The notes beneath the pieces are model-generated. The model saw only the letters and a list, made by a program, of their open reading frames with translations, had not been told where the DNA came from and searched no databases. Of a stretch of DNA of 64,000 nucleotides, positions 1 through 9,256 are shown in pieces. Made by a program: the position numbers and the translations under genes. The first letter of the stretch is position 1. Each line of letters opens with the position of its first letter. The stretch is from Tepidiphilus margaritifer DSM 15129 (GTDB lineage: Bacteria > Pseudomonadota > Gammaproteobacteria > Burkholderiales > Rhodocyclaceae), in assembly GCF_000425565.1 (NCBI RefSeq), contig NZ_AUDR01000020.1:1-64000 (forward strand). The letters run 5' to 3'.

Positions 1-67
1 TTCAGTCGGTTAGAATACCGGCCTGTCACGCCGGGGGTCGCGGGTTCGAGTCCCGTCCACTCCGCCA
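1..67 (+). tRNA. tRNA-Asp (GTC), 5' end cut by window
   Basis: The window opens inside this tRNA. The remaining 67 bases match the 3' part of the complete tRNA-Asp at 273-349 with one difference in the D loop (tcggt versus ttggt). The anticodon loop reads ctgtcac, giving GTC, and the encoded CCA end lies at 65-67. About 10 bases of the acceptor and D arm are missing. Confidence 0.95.
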
Positions 68-89
68 GGATTGCTGCAGGTGCTTCGTC

Positions 90-165
<76 letters not shown>

Positions 166-182
166 GTTGAAGGTCAAGACGG

Positions 183-258
183 GTCCCCATCGTCTAGAGG
201 CCTAGGACACCGCCCTTTCACGGCGGTAACCGGGGTTCGAATCCCCGTGGGGACGCCA
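183..258 (+). tRNA. tRNA-Glu (TTC)
   Basis: This is a 76-base cloverleaf with acceptor stem gtcccca/tggggac, anticodon loop ctttcac (anticodon TTC), T arm ggggttcgaatcccc and an encoded CCA. It lies 17 bases after tRNA-Ala, consistent with a shared precursor transcript. Confidence 0.95.
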
Positions 259-272
259 GGGTTTACAAGTGC

Positions 273-349
273 GGAGTGGTAGTTCAGTTGGTTAGAATAC
301 CGGCCTGTCACGCCGGGGGTCGCGGGTTCGAGTCCCGTCCACTCCGCCA
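273..349 (+). tRNA. tRNA-Asp (GTC), second copy
   Basis: This is a complete 77-base tRNA-Asp with acceptor stem ggagtgg/ccactcc, anticodon GTC and encoded CCA. It is the second tRNA-Asp of the array, almost identical to the partial copy at the window start, and the last tRNA before the terminator at 358-384. Confidence 0.96.
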
Positions 350-357
350 GTTCTTGC

Positions 358-384
358 AAAAAGCGGGCTTCGTGCCCGCTTTTT
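358..384. terminator. bidirectional intrinsic terminator
   Basis: The stem AGCGGGC/GCCCGCT with loop ttcgt is flanked by AAAA on the left and TTTT on the right. It can therefore end the tRNA transcript on the plus strand and a dctA transcript arriving on the minus strand. Confidence 0.85.
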
Positions 385-417
385 CGTTTTCCCGTCAGAT
401 CGCATCGTGAAAGGCAA

Positions 418-437
418 GGAGCGGCAGGCGCCGCTCC
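418..437 (-). terminator. hairpin just downstream of dctA
   Basis: A perfect 8-bp stem GGAGCGGC/GCCGCTCC with a 4-base loop lies 10 bases past the dctA stop. On the minus strand it is followed by the interrupted U-rich stretch TTGCCTTT, so it is a weak terminator or a 3'-end stabiliser ahead of the stronger bidirectional terminator. Confidence 0.5.
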
Positions 438-446
438 TGCCGTTCT

Positions 447-1787
447 TCAGTCGACGACCTCTGGTCCGACCTGCATTTCGAGATCGATGGCGTCGGGATG
501 ATCGAGCGCGAATTCTAGTTTTTCCTTGTCCAATTGCCCTTCCCAGCGGGCCACGACGATGGCTGCGCAGGCGTTGCCGATGAAATTGGTGAGTGCGCGG
601 CATTCGGACATGAATCGGTCGATGCCCAAGATCAGCGCCATGCCGGCCACAGGTACTTCGGGGACCACTGCCAGCGTGGCGGCCAAAGTGATGAATCCCG
701 CGCCCGTGACGCCCGCAGCTCCTTTCGAGCTGATCATCGCGACGAGCAACAGCAGGATTTGGTGCGACAGGCTCAATTGGATGTCGAGCGCCTGGGCGAT
801 GAAAAGGGCGGCCATCGTCATGTAGATGTTGGTGCCGTCGAGGTTGAAGGAGTAACCCGTAGGCACGACCAGACCGACGACCGATTTGCCACAACCTGCT
901 TTTTCCAGTTTGCGCATCAAGTTGGGCAGAGCCGATTCCGATGAACTCGTGCCCAACACGAGTAACAATTCATCCTTGATGTAGCGCAAAAGCTTGAAGA
1001 TGGAGAACCCGTTGTAGCGCGCGACGAGCCCCAGCACGACGGTGACGAAGAAGAAGGCGGTAAGGTAGAAAGCGAAGATCAGATAGGCCATGTTGCCGAT
1101 GGATTTGATGCCGTACTTGCCTACCGTAAACGCCATGGCACCAAACGCCCCGACGGGTGCCGCCTTCATCAAGATGGCCACCAGTTTGAAGATGGGGAGA
1201 GTAAGCTGCTCGAAAAACGTCAGGATCGGTTTGCCCGCTTCTCCAATGGAAGCAAGAGCGATGCCGAACAAGATGGCCACGAAGAGCACCTGAAGGATGT
1301 CGCCTTCGACGAGCGGGCTGAGCACGGTGGAGGGTATGATGTTGAGCAAGAAAGCCGTGATCGTACTTTCGTGGGCTTTGCTGACGTAGCCGGCGATTTT
1401 TCCCGTGTCGAGCGTGGCTGGGTCGATGTGCATGCCGGCGCCGGGTTGCAGGACGTTGGCGACCCCCATGCCGATGATCAACGCCAGGGTCGAGAAGGTC
1501 AGAAAGTAGATCATGGCCTTGGCGACTACTCGTCCGACCGTTCTGAGGTTGCTCATGCTGGCGATGCCGGTGACGACCGTCAGAAAGATGACGGGGGCGA
1601 TGATCATCTTGACCAGCTTGATGAAACCATCGCCCAAAGGTTTCATGGCAGCGCCGTTCTCGGGCCAGAAATAACCCAACGCAATGCCAAGGGCGATTGC
1701 GATCAGTACCTGGACGTAGAGGATCCTGTACCAAGGCAATTTTTTGGGAGGATGGGCGGCTGATGCGAGTTGCTCGGCAGAGAGCAT
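447..1787 (-). CDS. dctA: C4-dicarboxylate:cation symporter DctA
   Basis: This 446-residue protein has the DctA/GltP (SLC1-type) sequence throughout. It carries an N-terminal amphipathic start, multiple hydrophobic segments, the serine-rich re-entrant loop [10 protein letters not shown] near residue 275, and the NLDGT motif of the substrate and cation site. The family imports succinate, fumarate and malate across the inner membrane. The length is usual for DctA. The ATG is preceded by GAGGAC about 8 bases upstream. It is a single-gene unit divergent from recC. A weak sigma-70-like pair (TGGAAC, 16 bases, TAAAAT on the minus strand, 1863-1890) is the only promoter candidate I see. No sigma-54 site, which drives dctA in rhizobia, was found here. 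Confidence 0.95.
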   Translation of the reverse strand: MLSAEQLASAAHPPKKLPWYRILYVQVLIAIALGIALGYFWPENGAAMKPLGDGFIKLVKMIIAPVIFLTVVTGIASMSNLRTVGRVVAKAMIYFLTFSTLALIIGMGVANVLQPGAGMHIDPATLDTGKIAGYVSKAHESTITAFLLNIIPSTVLSPLVEGDILQVLFVAILFGIALASIGEAGKPILTFFEQLTLPIFKLVAILMKAAPVGAFGAMAFTVGKYGIKSIGNMAYLIFAFYLTAFFFVTVVLGLVARYNGFSIFKLLRYIKDELLLVLGTSSSESALPNLMRKLEKAGCGKSVVGLVVPTGYSFNLDGTNIYMTMAALFIAQALDIQLSLSHQILLLLVAMISSKGAAGVTGAGFITLAATLAVVPEVPVAGMALILGIDRFMSECRALTNFIGNACAAIVVARWEGQLDKEKLEFALDHPDAIDLEMQVGPEVVD

Positions 1788-2000
1788 GTCTGGCGTCCTC
1801 TTGGATGGGGGTATCGATAAGGGAACGGATCCGGTGCGGATCTCCGGTCCCGTAAAAAAGGAATTTTACAACCACGGGGCCTCTGTTCCATGAAATCCAG
1901 CCGATGGGGTCGGTGTCACGGCGGTGGGTTTGCACTCTTGCGTCGGCTGAGTGCCCGCCTTATGCTCCCGATGTAGGCGTATCCGGGTGAGGAAAACACG

Positions 2001-5000
2001 ATGTCTGATGGAGCGGGATTCCTGATCTTTCACGGCAACCGGCTCGAGAACCTGCGCCGGCTGGCGGTGGCCTGGCTGGGGCGGGAGCCGCTGCTGCCGC
2101 TCGTGCCGGAGTGTTTCCTCGTGCAGGGCAACGCCATGGCGCAGTGGCTGCGGCTCGCGCTGGCTGCGGGGGCAAACGAAGGGGGCTGCGGCGTGGCGGC
2201 AGCGCTGGAGTTTTCCCTGCCCTCGACGTTCCTGTGGCGCTGTTATCGGGCCGTGCTGGGGGCGGAGGCGGTGCCGGAGCGCTCGCCCTTCGATCTCCCC
2301 TTGCTGCGTTGGCGCCTGCTGCGCTTGCTCGGAGGTTTACCGAAGGATCCGGTCTATGAGCCACTGCGCCGTTTCCTCGCGGAAGAAACGCAGGCCAAGG
2401 GGGGCGCGCCGGGCGAAAAGCTGCGGCGGCGGGTGAGCGAGGAGCGGGCGCTGCGCAAGCGCGATCAGCTGGCGGCGCGCATCGCCGAGCTGTTCGATCA
2501 GTATCAGGTCTATCGCGCCGACTGGCTGCAGGACTGGGGCGCGGGTCGGGATGTGCTGCGCGACGCGCACGGCAAGGAATCTCCACTCGAAGAGGGGCAG
2601 CGCTGGCAGGCGGCGCTGTGGCGCCTTTTGTGTGCCGACGTGGCGCGTACCGAGCCGGGTGCCGAGCGTACGGCGCGATCAAGCGTGCACTCGGCCTTCC
2701 TCGAAGCGGTCAGAACCTGGCAGGGAGCGCCTCCGCCTGGACTGCCACCACGGCTCGTCGTCTTCGGGATTTCGAGCCTGCCGCAGCAGTGGGTGGAGGC
2801 ACTGGCGGCACTGGGGCGCTGGATTCCGGTGCTGCTCTTCGTACACAACCCTTGCCGTTACCATTGGGCCGACGTGGTCGATGGGCGCGAGCTATTGCGG
2901 CAGCAGGAGAAATGGCGGCAGCGCCGGCAGCGGCGCGAGGGGCAGCCCGATTTCATTCCGGACGAGGAGCTTCATCGCCACGGTCACCCCTTGCTCGCGG
3001 CCTGGGGCAAGCAGGGAAGGGATTTCATCGCCTTGCTCGACGAGTTCGACGAGGAGGCGGTGCGCCGGCGCTACGCGGGGAAGGTGGAGGGAAACGGCGG
3101 GCGGCTCGATTGGTTCGAGGCGCCCGAAGAGGCGAACACTTTACTGCAGCAACTGCAGGAGGACATTCTCGAATTGCGCCCGCTTTCCGAGACGCGGGAG
3201 CGATGGCCGAGCGTGGATCTCGATTGCGACCGTTCCCTCGTCTTTCACGTGGCGCACGGGCCGCAGCGGGAAGTGGAGGTGCTGCACGATCAGCTGCGCG
3301 CGGCCTTCGACGAGGACCCGACGCTGCGTCCCGACGAGGTGATCGTGATGGTGCCGGACATCGAGGTCTATGCGCCGCACATCGAGGCGGTGTTCGGTGC
3401 GATCGAACCCGATGATCCGCGCCACATCCCGTTTTCGCTCGCCGACCAGGGGCTGCGCGCCCGCGATCCGCTGTTGCAGGGGCTGGAGATCCTGCTCGAT
3501 CTGCCGCAGGGGAGGGCACGGGTGGGAGAGGTGCTCGATCTCCTGGAGGTGCCGGCACTGCGCCGGCGATTCGGGATCGACGACGAGGCGCTGCCGCGCC
3601 TGCGTTCCTGGGTGGAGGGGGCACAGATCCGCTGGGGGCTGAACGAGGAGCATCGGCGCGACCTGGGGCTGGGCGAGCAGGGAGGGGGGGCTTGGCTCGA
3701 GCAGAATTCCTGGCGGTTCGGTCTCGAGCGCATGCTCTACGGCTATGCGGCGGGTGATGCTCCGGCCTGGAGGGGGATCGAGCCTTTCGCGGAGGTCGGC
3801 GGGCTGGAGGCGGAGCTCGTCGGGCCGCTGGCGGATGTACTGGAGGCGTTGGAGACGGCGTGGCAGCAGCTGCGCGAACCGGCCACGCCGACCGAGTGGG
3901 GCGGGCGGCTGCAGGCGTTGCTCGCACGCTTTTTCGCCGCGGGGGACGATGAGGAAACCGTCACCCTGATGCGGCTGGAGACGGCCCTGCAGGAATGGGT
4001 GGACGCGTGCGCGGCCGCGGGGCTGGAGGAATCCTTGCCGCTTTCGGTGGTGCGCGAACCGTGGCTGGAGGGGGTGGAGGCGCAGGGGCTGTCGCAGCGA
4101 TTCTTCGCCGGACGGGTGATCTTTGCCACCCTCATGCCGATGCGGGCGATCCCCTTTCGGCACGTCTATCTGCTGGGGATGAACGACGGGGACTATCCGC
4201 GCGCGCGCACGCCGTCGGACTTCGACCTGATGGCACGCAATTATCGTCCGGGCGACCGCTCGCGGCGCGAGGACGATCGCTATCTCTTCCTGGAAGCGCT
4301 GTTGTCGGCACGCGAGCGCTTTTACGTTTCCTGGGTGGGGCGTCGCATCACCGACAATGCGCCGCAGCCGCCTTCCGTGCTGGTGGCGCAGCTGCGCGAG
4401 CACCTGGCGGCGGGCTGGACGGGGCGTTGGACGGGAAATGAAGCGCCCGTGCGGGGGGAGGATTTGCTGGCGGCGCTCACGACCGAGCATCGGCTGCAAC
4501 CGTTCAGTCCGGCCTATTTTCCGCCCGAACCGGGGCAGGGCGCGCTCTTTACGTATGCGCGCGAATGGCGTGCGCGACGTGAGGGAGAAAAGCCGACTGC
4601 TTCCGCGCCGTTGCAGCCGCTTTCGCTCGAGGAGCCGCTGCGGGTGCGAGAACTCGCGCAGTTCCTGCGCCACCCGGTGCGGACCTTTCTGCGCGACCGT
4701 CTCAAAGTCTTCCTCGAACTGGAGGATCCGGGCAGTGAAGAGGCCGAGCCCTTCGCGCTCGATGGCTTGACGCGGTGGAGCCTGCGCCAAGAAGTGATCG
4801 ACGCGCAGCGCGCGGCCCTGCGGCAGGGACGGGACGTGGATGCGGCGCGAACGGCGGCGATCGGCCGCATTCGTCGGCAGGGGGTGCTGCCTGCCGGGGG
4901 GCTGGGGGCGCTGTGGGCGACGGAACTTGAGAAGGGGATGGACGAGCTCTTCGCGCGCTATCGGGAAGCGCTGCAACGTTGGCCGCAGGAAATCGCGGGC

Positions 5001-5588
5001 GGCGAAGAGGTGCGCTTTGCCGCTGGCGGCCTGGAGCTTTCCGACTGGTTGGGGGAATGGCGCCGCAACGACGGGGGCGAACGGGCGCGGGTGCTGATCT
5101 CGCCGAGCGATCTCGTGAAAGAGGACAAATACCGTCCGGATCGCCTGGTGGACTATTGGGTGCAGCATCTGGCGGCCAATGCCGGGGTCGGACCGACGCA
5201 GACGGTCGTCCTGAGCCTCAAGGGGGACTATACCTTCGGGCCGCTGCTGCCCGAGGAGGACGCGACCGAGCCGCTCGCGGCGCTGCTGTGCGCCTGGGCC
5301 GAGGGCATGCGCCGGCCGCTGCCCTTCGCCGTGGAGTCGGCGGTGGCGTGGTGGCAAGCGAGGGCCAAAGGCGAGGAGGCAGCGTGGGAGGCGGCGCGCA
5401 GGGTGTACGAAGGTGACGGCAGGACGGATGGCGAGCGTGACCGGGATCCCTACCTGGCGCGTGCCTGGCCGAGGTTTGCCGACTTGCGCGCGAGCGGCGA
5501 GTTCGCACACTGGGCCGAGGTGCTGCTCGGGCCTTTGCTGCAGTACATGGAGGCCACCAAGGAAGGGAAAAAAGGAGCGCAGGCGTGA
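2001..5588 (+). CDS. recC: exodeoxyribonuclease V subunit gamma (RecC)
   Basis: This 1195-residue protein aligns by eye with RecC. The N-terminal region (FHGNRLENL, then LVQGNAMAQWL) is the typical opening, and the central inactive-helicase part contains the conserved GMNDGDYPR and EDDRYLFLEALL stretches. RecC recognises Chi and holds the split strands in the RecBCD helicase-nuclease that processes double-strand breaks for recombination. The start ATG follows GTGAGG. It is the first gene of recC-recB-recD, and its stop overlaps the recB GTG start (GTGA). The length is close to that of E. coli RecC. Confidence 0.95.
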   Translation: MSDGAGFLIFHGNRLENLRRLAVAWLGREPLLPLVPECFLVQGNAMAQWLRLALAAGANEGGCGVAAALEFSLPSTFLWRCYRAVLGAEAVPERSPFDLPLLRWRLLRLLGGLPKDPVYEPLRRFLAEETQAKGGAPGEKLRRRVSEERALRKRDQLAARIAELFDQYQVYRADWLQDWGAGRDVLRDAHGKESPLEEGQRWQAALWRLLCADVARTEPGAERTARSSVHSAFLEAVRTWQGAPPPGLPPRLVVFGISSLPQQWVEALAALGRWIPVLLFVHNPCRYHWADVVDGRELLRQQEKWRQRRQRREGQPDFIPDEELHRHGHPLLAAWGKQGRDFIALLDEFDEEAVRRRYAGKVEGNGGRLDWFEAPEEANTLLQQLQEDILELRPLSETRERWPSVDLDCDRSLVFHVAHGPQREVEVLHDQLRAAFDEDPTLRPDEVIVMVPDIEVYAPHIEAVFGAIEPDDPRHIPFSLADQGLRARDPLLQGLEILLDLPQGRARVGEVLDLLEVPALRRRFGIDDEALPRLRSWVEGAQIRWGLNEEHRRDLGLGEQGGGAWLEQNSWRFGLERMLYGYAAGDAPAWRGIEPFAEVGGLEAELVGPLADVLEALETAWQQLREPATPTEWGGRLQALLARFFAAGDDEETVTLMRLETALQEWVDACAAAGLEESLPLSVVREPWLEGVEAQGLSQRFFAGRVIFATLMPMRAIPFRHVYLLGMNDGDYPRARTPSDFDLMARNYRPGDRSRREDDRYLFLEALLSARERFYVSWVGRRITDNAPQPPSVLVAQLREHLAAGWTGRWTGNEAPVRGEDLLAALTTEHRLQPFSPAYFPPEPGQGALFTYAREWRARREGEKPTASAPLQPLSLEEPLRVRELAQFLRHPVRTFLRDRLKVFLELEDPGSEEAEPFALDGLTRWSLRQEVIDAQRAALRQGRDVDAARTAAIGRIRRQGVLPAGGLGALWATELEKGMDELFARYREALQRWPQEIAGGEEVRFAAGGLELSDWLGEWRRNDGGERARVLISPSDLVKEDKYRPDRLVDYWVQHLAANAGVGPTQTVVLSLKGDYTFGPLLPEEDATEPLAALLCAWAEGMRRPLPFAVESAVAWWQARAKGEEAAWEAARRVYEGDGRTDGERDRDPYLARAWPRFADLRASGEFAHWAEVLLGPLLQYMEATKEGKKGAQA

Positions 5589-8500
5589 CGGAAGAGGCGA
5601 AGGAGGTAGATCTGCTGCGTTTTCCCCTGTGGGGCAGCCGCCTGATCGAGGCAAGCGCCGGTACCGGCAAGACGTATACCATCGCCGCGCTCTGCGTGCG
5701 CCTGGTGCTGGGGCATGGCGGAGCGGAGGCGTTTTGCCGTCCACTCACCCCGCCCGAGATTCTGGTGGTGACCTTCACCGAGGCGGCCACCAAGGAGCTG
5801 CGCGAGCGCATCCGCCGGCGTCTGAGCGAGGCGGCGCGCTGGTTCGGCCATCCGGCCGGGGAGGAAATCCCCGAATGGGTGGATGAGTTCCTGCGCGCAT
5901 TGCGCGCCCAATATCCCGAACAGGATTGGCCGGGGTGCGAGCGCCGGCTGCAGGCTGCGGCCGAATGGATGGACGAGGCGGCGGTCTCGACCATCCACGG
6001 CTGGTGCCACCGCATGCTGCGCGAGCACGCGTTCGACAGCGGCAGCCTCTTCAGCGAGACGCTGGAGACGGAGACGGAGGACCTGTTGCTCGAGGCGGTG
6101 CGCGATTACTGGCGGGAGTTCTTCACGCCGCTGCCGGCCGAATCGTTGGCGCTGCTGCGCGGCTGGTTTGCTGCGGATTTCACGCCGGAAGGGATGCAGC
6201 GGCGCTTGAGCCGCCTGCTGCCGCTCGCCGCGGATCTGGAAGGGGAGAGCGGGCCGGCGGAGGTGGCGGCGGAAGTCCTGCGGCAATGGCGGGAGGCGAA
6301 AGCACCGTGGGGGAAATGGGTGCCCGAGTTGCAGGCTCTCTTTGACAAAGCGCGCAATCGCAAGGAGCTCGACGGGCGGACATTGCGCGCCGATTACGTG
6401 CAGGGCTGGTTGGCGGCGTTGGTTCGGTGGCGCGACGATCCCTTGGCGGAGGCGCCGGATTTGTCCGATTCGGCCTGGAATCGTTTGACGCGCTCGGGTT
6501 TGAAGGATGCGTGGAAGAGCGGCGAGCCACCCGGGCATGAGGCGATCGACGCGCTGGAAAACCTGCGCTCACGGCTCGAACGGCTGCGCGAGCAGGGCAA
6601 GGCGAGCGTCCTTGCACATGCGGCGCGCTGGGTGGCGCAGCGTTTTGCCGTGCTGCAGCGGCGGCGGGCGCAGATGGGATTCGACGATCTGCTCACCCGC
6701 CTCGACGAAGCGCTGCGCGGACCCAACGGCGAGCGGCTCGCCGCGCGCATCCGGCAGTCTTTCCCCGTGGCCTTGATCGACGAATTCCAGGACACCGACC
6801 CGGTACAGTACCGCATCTTCGAGTCGGTCTATGCGCCGCAGAAGAACGATCCTCAGACTGCACTTATCCTCATCGGCGACCCCAAGCAGGCGATCTACGC
6901 CTTTCGCGGCGCCGACATCTACACCTATCTCGAAGCGCGCCGGGCCTGCGACGGGCGGCGCTACACCCTGCGGCGCAACTTCCGTTCGACCCCGGCGATG
7001 GTGGAGGCGGTCAATCGCGTCTTTCTCAACGCACGGGAAAAGAACGAGGCCGGTGCCTTTCTCTTCAAAATCTCGGAAGAAGAGGATCTCCTGCCTTTCC
7101 TGCCGGCGACCGCCCGGGGACTGGACGAACGGTTCGTGTGTGAGGGGCAGGAGCCGCCGGCGCTCGTGGCGTGGTGGGTGGCGGAAAACGAGGATGCGAG
7201 TCAGGCGATCAAGGTGACGGCGTATCGGGAGCTGGTCGCCCACGGCTGCGCCGAGGAGATCGTGCGCCTGCTGCGGCTGGGGCGGGAAGGGCGGGCGGGG
7301 TTCGTCGATTCGAGCAAAGGGACGATGCGGCCGGTGAAGGCTGCCGACGTGGCGGTGCTGGTGCATACGGGCGAAGAGGCGAAGCAAGTGCGGGCGGCGC
7401 TCGCGCGGCGCGGCGTGCGCAGCGTCTATCTCTCCGAGCGCAGCTCGGTGTTCGCGAGCCCCGCGGCGGCCGACCTGCAGCGTTGGCTCGAAGCCTGTGC
7501 CGAGCCGCAGAACGACGCGCGCCTGCGCTCGGCCTTGGCGAGCGCCACGCTCGGGCGATCATGGGCAGAAATCGAGTCGCTGGAGCGCGACGTCCTCGCC
7601 TGGGAAACGGAGGTGGCGCGTTTTCTCGCTTATCGCGACTTGTGGCGGCGGCAAGGGGTGTTGCCCATGCTGCGCCGCCTGATGCACGACTTCGACGTGC
7701 CTGCGCGCTTGCTCGCCGGGGAGACGCCCGACGGCGACAGCGGCGAACGGCGGCTCACCGACCTGCTGCATTTGAGCGAGCTCTTGCAGAAGATGAGCCG
7801 GGGGTTGGACGGCGAACATGCCCTCATCCGCGCCTTGGCCGAGGCGCGCCAGGATGGCGGACAGGGCGCCGAGGAGCGGCAGCTGCGCCTGGAGAGCGAC
7901 GAGGCCCTCGTCAAGGTGGTGACGGTGCACAAGGCGAAGGGGCTGGAGTATCCCCTCGTGTTCCTGCCGTTTGCCTGTTCTTGCCGGCCGGTCGGGGAAA
8001 AAGACTTTCCCCTCCTCTGGCACGACGAAGCGGGTCGGCGTCGGGTGTCGCTCGTCGTCGACGAAACGGCGCTCGTTCGCGCCGAGCGCGAGCGCCTGGC
8101 CGAGGACGTGCGCAAGCTCTACGTGGCGCTCACCCGGGCGCGGTTTGCCACCTGGATCGGCGTGGGGGCGCTGGAGAATCTGCCCGCGAGCGCCATGGGC
8201 CATGTCTTGGGCGTGCGGCAGGGCGATGCCCCGGCGCAGGTGCATGAGACTCTGAAAGCGCTCGCCGAAGGGTGCCACTTCCTCGCCGTCGCGCCCTTGC
8301 CGGTACCGGGCGAGGGCCGCCTGCCGGCGGACGGGGAAGGGATCGCCCTGGGCCCGGCGCGCACGCCGCGGCGCCGTCTCTTCGCACCGTGGGCGATCTC
8401 CAGCTATTCGGGATTGCGCGGCGCGCTCGCGGCCGACCCGCAGACACCGGACGAAGCCAAGGCGCGCGAGCTCGTTCATGCGCCCCGCGCGGAGCCGACG

Positions 8501-9256
8501 GGAGCGGCGACGGGGATCCATGCCCTGCCGCCAGGGGCAGCGACAGGCACCTTCCTCCACGGCCTGCTCGAATGGGCGGCGCAGCAGGGGTTCGACGCGG
8601 TGTGCGCTAACGGCGGGGTGCGGCTGCGCGATCAGGTGGCACGGCGCTGCGCGGTGCGCGGCTGGACGACGCACGTCGACATGCTCACCGACTGGCTCCT
8701 GACGGTGATGCAGGCCGATCTGCCTTTGCCGGGTGGGGGAACGTGCCAATTGGCTGCATTATCCGACTATCTGCCAGAGATGGAATTCTGGTTCTCGGTG
8801 CCCGAGACCCGCATCGAGGCGCTGGATGCTCTGGTGCAGCGGCACACCTTGCAGGGAGCGGATCGCCCGAGGCTGACGCCGGGGCGGATCAAGGGCATGA
8901 TCAAGGGGTTCATCGACCTCGTCTTCTGCCGGGAGGGGCGCTATTACGTGCTCGACTACAAGTCCAACGTCCTGGGGGCGACGGATTCCGCCTATGGGTG
9001 GGCGAACCTGGAGGCGGCCGTGCTCGAGGGGCGCTACGACCTGCAATATGCGCTCTATCTGCATGCCTTGCACCGGCATCTGCGCGTGCGCCTGCCTGGT
9101 TATGATCCGCAGCGCCATCTGGGCGGCGCGGTGCTGCTCTTCCTGCGCGGCATCCACGACGAACCCGGCAAAGGCGTGTTTTTCGCGCAGGCGGAGGCAC
9201 CGCTGCTCGATGGGCTCGACGCCTTGCTCGATGGCCCAGGCGGGAGACTGACATGA
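5585..9256 (+). CDS. recB: exodeoxyribonuclease V subunit beta (RecB)
   Basis: RecB is the 3'-5' UvrD-type helicase and the only nuclease of RecBCD. The protein has 1223 residues. Superfamily 1 motifs are present in order: Walker A ASAGTGKT at about 23-30, LIDEFQDTD, GDPKQAIYAFRGAD, RRNFRS, TVHKAKGLEYP and VALTRAR. The C-terminal nuclease motif LDYKSN sits near residue 1123, with the usual QYALYLHAL region after it, so both activities look intact. It starts with GTG overlapping the recC stop, and its own stop overlaps the recD ATG. Confidence 0.97.
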   Translation: MTEEAKEVDLLRFPLWGSRLIEASAGTGKTYTIAALCVRLVLGHGGAEAFCRPLTPPEILVVTFTEAATKELRERIRRRLSEAARWFGHPAGEEIPEWVDEFLRALRAQYPEQDWPGCERRLQAAAEWMDEAAVSTIHGWCHRMLREHAFDSGSLFSETLETETEDLLLEAVRDYWREFFTPLPAESLALLRGWFAADFTPEGMQRRLSRLLPLAADLEGESGPAEVAAEVLRQWREAKAPWGKWVPELQALFDKARNRKELDGRTLRADYVQGWLAALVRWRDDPLAEAPDLSDSAWNRLTRSGLKDAWKSGEPPGHEAIDALENLRSRLERLREQGKASVLAHAARWVAQRFAVLQRRRAQMGFDDLLTRLDEALRGPNGERLAARIRQSFPVALIDEFQDTDPVQYRIFESVYAPQKNDPQTALILIGDPKQAIYAFRGADIYTYLEARRACDGRRYTLRRNFRSTPAMVEAVNRVFLNAREKNEAGAFLFKISEEEDLLPFLPATARGLDERFVCEGQEPPALVAWWVAENEDASQAIKVTAYRELVAHGCAEEIVRLLRLGREGRAGFVDSSKGTMRPVKAADVAVLVHTGEEAKQVRAALARRGVRSVYLSERSSVFASPAAADLQRWLEACAEPQNDARLRSALASATLGRSWAEIESLERDVLAWETEVARFLAYRDLWRRQGVLPMLRRLMHDFDVPARLLAGETPDGDSGERRLTDLLHLSELLQKMSRGLDGEHALIRALAEARQDGGQGAEERQLRLESDEALVKVVTVHKAKGLEYPLVFLPFACSCRPVGEKDFPLLWHDEAGRRRVSLVVDETALVRAERERLAEDVRKLYVALTRARFATWIGVGALENLPASAMGHVLGVRQGDAPAQVHETLKALAEGCHFLAVAPLPVPGEGRLPADGEGIALGPARTPRRRLFAPWAISSYSGLRGALAADPQTPDEAKARELVHAPRAEPTGAATGIHALPPGAATGTFLHGLLEWAAQQGFDAVCANGGVRLRDQVARRCAVRGWTTHVDMLTDWLLTVMQADLPLPGGGTCQLAALSDYLPEMEFWFSVPETRIEALDALVQRHTLQGADRPRLTPGRIKGMIKGFIDLVFCREGRYYVLDYKSNVLGATDSAYGWANLEAAVLEGRYDLQYALYLHALHRHLRVRLPGYDPQRHLGGAVLLFLRGIHDEPGKGVFFAQAEAPLLDGLDALLDGPGGRLT

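Noticed and set aside
3141-5744. 867-codon open frame antisense to recC
   Set aside because: The RecC product is full length; the opposite frame is rich in R, Q, P and H and fits codon mirroring.
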